From: Erysipelotrichaceae bacterium | GTDB lineage: Bacteria; Bacillota_I; Bacilli_A; Erysipelotrichales; Erysipelotrichaceae | Direction of reading: 5' to 3' | Assembly: GCA_022772735.1 (NCBI GenBank) | Contig: JALEZD010000008.1 | Coordinates: 62,001 to 126,000 of the forward strand | Length of the DNA: 64,000 bases | Part shown: piece by piece, positions 61,800 to 64,000 of the stretch | Layout: each line of letters starts with the position of its first letter | How positions within the stretch are numbered: the stretch's first letter is position 1 | Program-made: the position numbers and the translations under genes | Notes under the pieces: generated by a model | Seen by the model: only the letters and a program-made list of their open reading frames with translations | What the model was told of the DNA's origin: nothing | The model's database searches: none

Positions 61800-62762
61800 A
61801 TGGTCAAAAAATTGGGTATATTAACTTCAGGTGGAGATGCTCCTGGAATGAATGCTGCAATTAGAGCAGTAACAAGAGTTGCCTTGGCTAATGGTGTAGA
61901 AGTTGTTGGCATTAGAGATGGATATAGAGGGCTTATAGAAAGAAGATTTAAAAACTTTTCTAAAAGTGATGTATCAGATATTTTATCCAGAGGTGGAACA
62001 ATACTAGGCTCAGCACGTTTACCTGAATTTAAAGAAGAAGAAGTTCAAAATCAAGCTGTAAAAATTTTAAATGAAGAAAAGATTGATGCACTTGTAGTTA
62101 TTGGTGGAGATGGCTCATATAGAGGTGCTTTAGCTTTAACTAAAAAAGGAATTAATTGTATTGGTTTACCAGGGACAATTGATAATGATATTGCTGGAAC
62201 TGATTATACAATTGGTTTTAATACTGCGCTTGAAACATGTGTTGAAAATGTAGACAAACTACGTGATACATCTAGTTCTCATCATAGATGTTCTGTTGTT
62301 GAAGTAATGGGTAATAGATGTGGAGATTTAGCTGTTTATACAGCGATATCATGTGGTGCTGAAATAGTTGTTACACCTGAAAGCGGATATGATGAATTAG
62401 ATATCATTGAACGCCTTAGATATTTGGGTAGTGCTGTTAAAAAGAATCATGCAATAGTAATTATTTCAGAAAAAATTACAGATGTTGAAGCACTTGCTAA
62501 AAAAATTTCTCAACATACAGATTTTAGTGGTAGAGCAACTGTTTTAGGTCATATACAAAGAGGTGGAAGTCCTTCTCCATTTGATAGACAGCTAGCTTCA
62601 CAAATGGGTGAATGTGCTGTTGATATGTTGATGGAAGGAAAAGGTGGACTTTGCATTTGTAGTGTCGATAACAAGATTGTTGGTGTTCCTATTGAGGAGG
62701 CTTTATCTAAGCCAAAAAACTCTAGAAAACATTTACATAGATTATTTGAAAGGTTGGTATAA
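61800..62762 (+). CDS. pfkA: ATP-dependent 6-phosphofructokinase
   Basis: A 320-residue glycolytic PfkA, allosteric tetramer type. ILTSGGDAPGMNAAIRA (about 7-23, ATP site), VVIGGDGSYRGA (about 100-111), substrate site PGTIDNDIAGTDYTIGF (about 124-140; catalytic Asp in TIDND), MGNRCGDLAVY. The Gly-Asp-Gly at 105-107 region indicates ATP rather than pyrophosphate use. pyk follows after 2 bases, the classical pfkA-pyk operon of Firmicutes. Confidence 0.98.
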   Translation: MVKKLGILTSGGDAPGMNAAIRAVTRVALANGVEVVGIRDGYRGLIERRFKNFSKSDVSDILSRGGTILGSARLPEFKEEEVQNQAVKILNEEKIDALVVIGGDGSYRGALALTKKGINCIGLPGTIDNDIAGTDYTIGFNTALETCVENVDKLRDTSSSHHRCSVVEVMGNRCGDLAVYTAISCGAEIVVTPESGYDELDIIERLRYLGSAVKKNHAIVIISEKITDVEALAKKISQHTDFSGRATVLGHIQRGGSPSPFDRQLASQMGECAVDMLMEGKGGLCICSVDNKIVGVPIEEALSKPKNSRKHLHRLFERLV

Positions 62763-62764
62763 AA

Positions 62765-64000
62765 ATGAATAGTAGTTTATTAGAAAAAAAGACAAAAATT
62801 ATTTGCACAATTGGTCCTTCTAGTGAAAGAAAAGAAGTCATGAGTGAACTTGCTAAGGCAGGGATGAACATTGTTAGATTAAATTTTAGCCATGGTTCAT
62901 ATGAAGAACATCTAAACAGAATTAAAAATGCTGAGGCTGTTAGTGATGAAACAGGTATCAATTTAGGTATATTACTAGATACTAAAGGACCTGAAATTAG
63001 ATGTGGTTTGTTTGAAAAAGATAAAGAAGAGTATAAAATTGGTGAAATAGTTACAATTGTTAAAGAAGAAATATTAGGAACACATGAAAGATTTCATATA
63101 AGAGTTCCAGAAGTTTTTGATGATGTTGTTGCTGGTAACTTTATACTTATCAACGACGGTAAAATGAAACTTACTGTTCTTGAAAATAATGGTTCTGAGT
63201 TAAAATGTAGAGTAGAAGTTAATGGAGTTATTAGTTCTAATAAAGGATGTAATATTCCTGGCGTTAAACTATCTATGAATTTTATATCTAAAAAAGATGA
63301 TTCTGACATTAGATTTGGATGCCAAAACAATGTTGACTTTATTGCTGCATCATTTGTTAGAAGAGCAGAGGATGTTTTAGCTATTAGAAAAATTTTAATT
63401 GAAGAAGGAAAACCTGAAATACAAATTATTGCAAAAATTGAAAACCAAGAAGGTTTTGATAATGTTGAAGCTATTTTAGAAGTTGCTGATGGAGTAATGG
63501 TTGCTCGTGGTGATTTAGGAGTTGAAATTGCTCCTGAGCTTGTACCTGTATATCAAAAGGCAATTATTAAAGCAGCTAATAAAGTTGGAAAACCTGCAAT
63601 CACTGCTACTCATATGCTTGATTCTATGACTGCAAATCCTCGTTGTACTAGAGCTGAAGCAAGTGATGTTGTTAATGCTGTTCTTGATGGTTCTGACTGT
63701 GTAATGCTTTCTGCAGAAAGTGCTGCAGGTGATTATCCAGTTGAAGCATGTGCAATGATGGCTCAACTTGCATTAACTGCTGAAAAAATTATTCCTTATG
63801 CTCAAAGACTTGAGTATTCAAAACGTTCTTCAAGAGCTTCTGTACAAGATGCAATTGGAATTTCTGTTTCTGATGCTGCTTTAACACTTGATAAAGTAAA
63901 AGCAGTTGTGGCATTTACTCAAGGTGGTACAACAGCAAGAAGAATATCTAAATTTAGACCTTCTGTACCTGTATTAGCTATTACTTTTACAAAGAGTGTT
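62765..64000 (+). CDS. pyk: Pyruvate kinase (3' truncated by window edge)
   Basis: 412 codons are visible from ATG 62765 to the end of the window, with no stop. Marks: TKIICTIGPSSERKEVM (about 10-26), RLNFSHGSYEEH (about 39-50), ILLDTKGPEIRCG (about 71-83), IIAKIENQEGF (about 223-233), MVARGDLGVEIAPE (about 245-258), and ATHMLDSMTANPRCTRAE (about 282-299). The frame continues into the C-terminal regulatory domain. A Bacillus-type enzyme would have about 475-585 residues, so 60 or more are missing. Co-transcribed with pfkA (2-base gap). Confidence 0.97.
   Translation, partial: MNSSLLEKKTKIICTIGPSSERKEVMSELAKAGMNIVRLNFSHGSYEEHLNRIKNAEAVSDETGINLGILLDTKGPEIRCGLFEKDKEEYKIGEIVTIVKEEILGTHERFHIRVPEVFDDVVAGNFILINDGKMKLTVLENNGSELKCRVEVNGVISSNKGCNIPGVKLSMNFISKKDDSDIRFGCQNNVDFIAASFVRRAEDVLAIRKILIEEGKPEIQIIAKIENQEGFDNVEAILEVADGVMVARGDLGVEIAPELVPVYQKAIIKAANKVGKPAITATHMLDSMTANPRCTRAEASDVVNAVLDGSDCVMLSAESAAGDYPVEACAMMAQLALTAEKIIPYAQRLEYSKRSSRASVQDAIGISVSDAALTLDKVKAVVAFTQGGTTARRISKFRPSVPVLAITFTKSV

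Noticed and set aside
1-64000. tRNA, rRNA, tmRNA, SRP RNA or known metabolite riboswitches.
   Set aside because: Gene-free stretches are short (at most about 180 bases). I saw no cloverleaf, rRNA core or riboswitch consensus in them. A covariance-model scan was not possible.

Overview
The window is a 64-kb chromosomal core segment from a very A+T-rich, low-G+C Gram-positive bacterium (around 28% G+C by eye, not computed). Gene order follows the Bacilli pattern: ffh-rpsP-khpA-rimM-trmD-rplS-lepB-rbgA-rnhB, dprA-topA-trmFO-xerC-rpsB-tsf, pyrH-frr-uppS-cdsA-dxr-rseP and polA-mutM-coaE-dnaB-dnaI. Exported proteins carry lipoboxes, an SppA-like protease, an autolysin and PASTA repeats, which points to a walled monoderm. 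TGA ends several conserved genes and TGG encodes Trp, so the standard bacterial code applies and true Mollicutes with code 4 are unlikely. An uncultured gut-type member of Bacilli/Erysipelotrichia would fit, but this is inference. No tRNA, rRNA, CRISPR array, prophage or complete insertion sequence was seen.

Layout. 1-4445: end of a patatin-like lipase, then a nucleoside-type ABC importer (nupOPQ) without a binding protein. 4540-7502: two complementary M16 peptidase-like subunits and a short SSB. 7565-14165: protein targeting, ribosome maturation, signal peptidase and RNase HII, with a VanW protein on the minus strand. 14256-16560: a YjjI-type glycyl-radical enzyme and its activase. 16633-21619: dprA, topA, trmFO, xerC. 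21803-33339: translation, nucleotide and lipid-carrier genes (rpsB, tsf, sppA, pyrH, frr, a PucR-type regulator, an MsmX-type ATPase, uppS, cdsA, dxr, rseP, and a DUF368 undecaprenyl-phosphate translocase candidate). 33344-43701: galE and then an envelope region (MacA/MacB-type exporter, an unknown anchored protein, a 1013-residue autolysin, and on the minus strand a kinase-less ten-repeat PASTA protein). 43816-49410: tex, a YtrA-type regulator with its ABC-2 transporter, radC. 49489-54826: a histidine-free ZnuA-like lipoprotein, then a C39-like peptidase heading a polyamine importer operon. 54880-64000: a membrane protein, polA to dnaI, pfkA and the start of pyk.

Genes are tightly packed, many overlap by 1-20 bases, and only two genes (vanW-like and PASTA) lie on the minus strand. 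Most promoters appear to be extended -10 types with short leaders. The two clear exceptions are rplS and rpsB, whose leaders of about 80 and 115 nt fold into hairpins and probably bind the encoded ribosomal proteins. The longest stretch without a gene is the rpsB leader region (about 180 bases).

The best leads are: a C39-like cysteine peptidase inside a polyamine-transport operon; a ZnuA-family lipoprotein with no histidine at all; a 46-bp inverted-repeat element resembling fused IS3-family ends, sitting in the loop of a terminator; four tandem 9-bp repeats overlapping the promoter of the YtrA-type operon; and a pair of large exported proteins with PASTA or unassigned repeats and paired cysteines.
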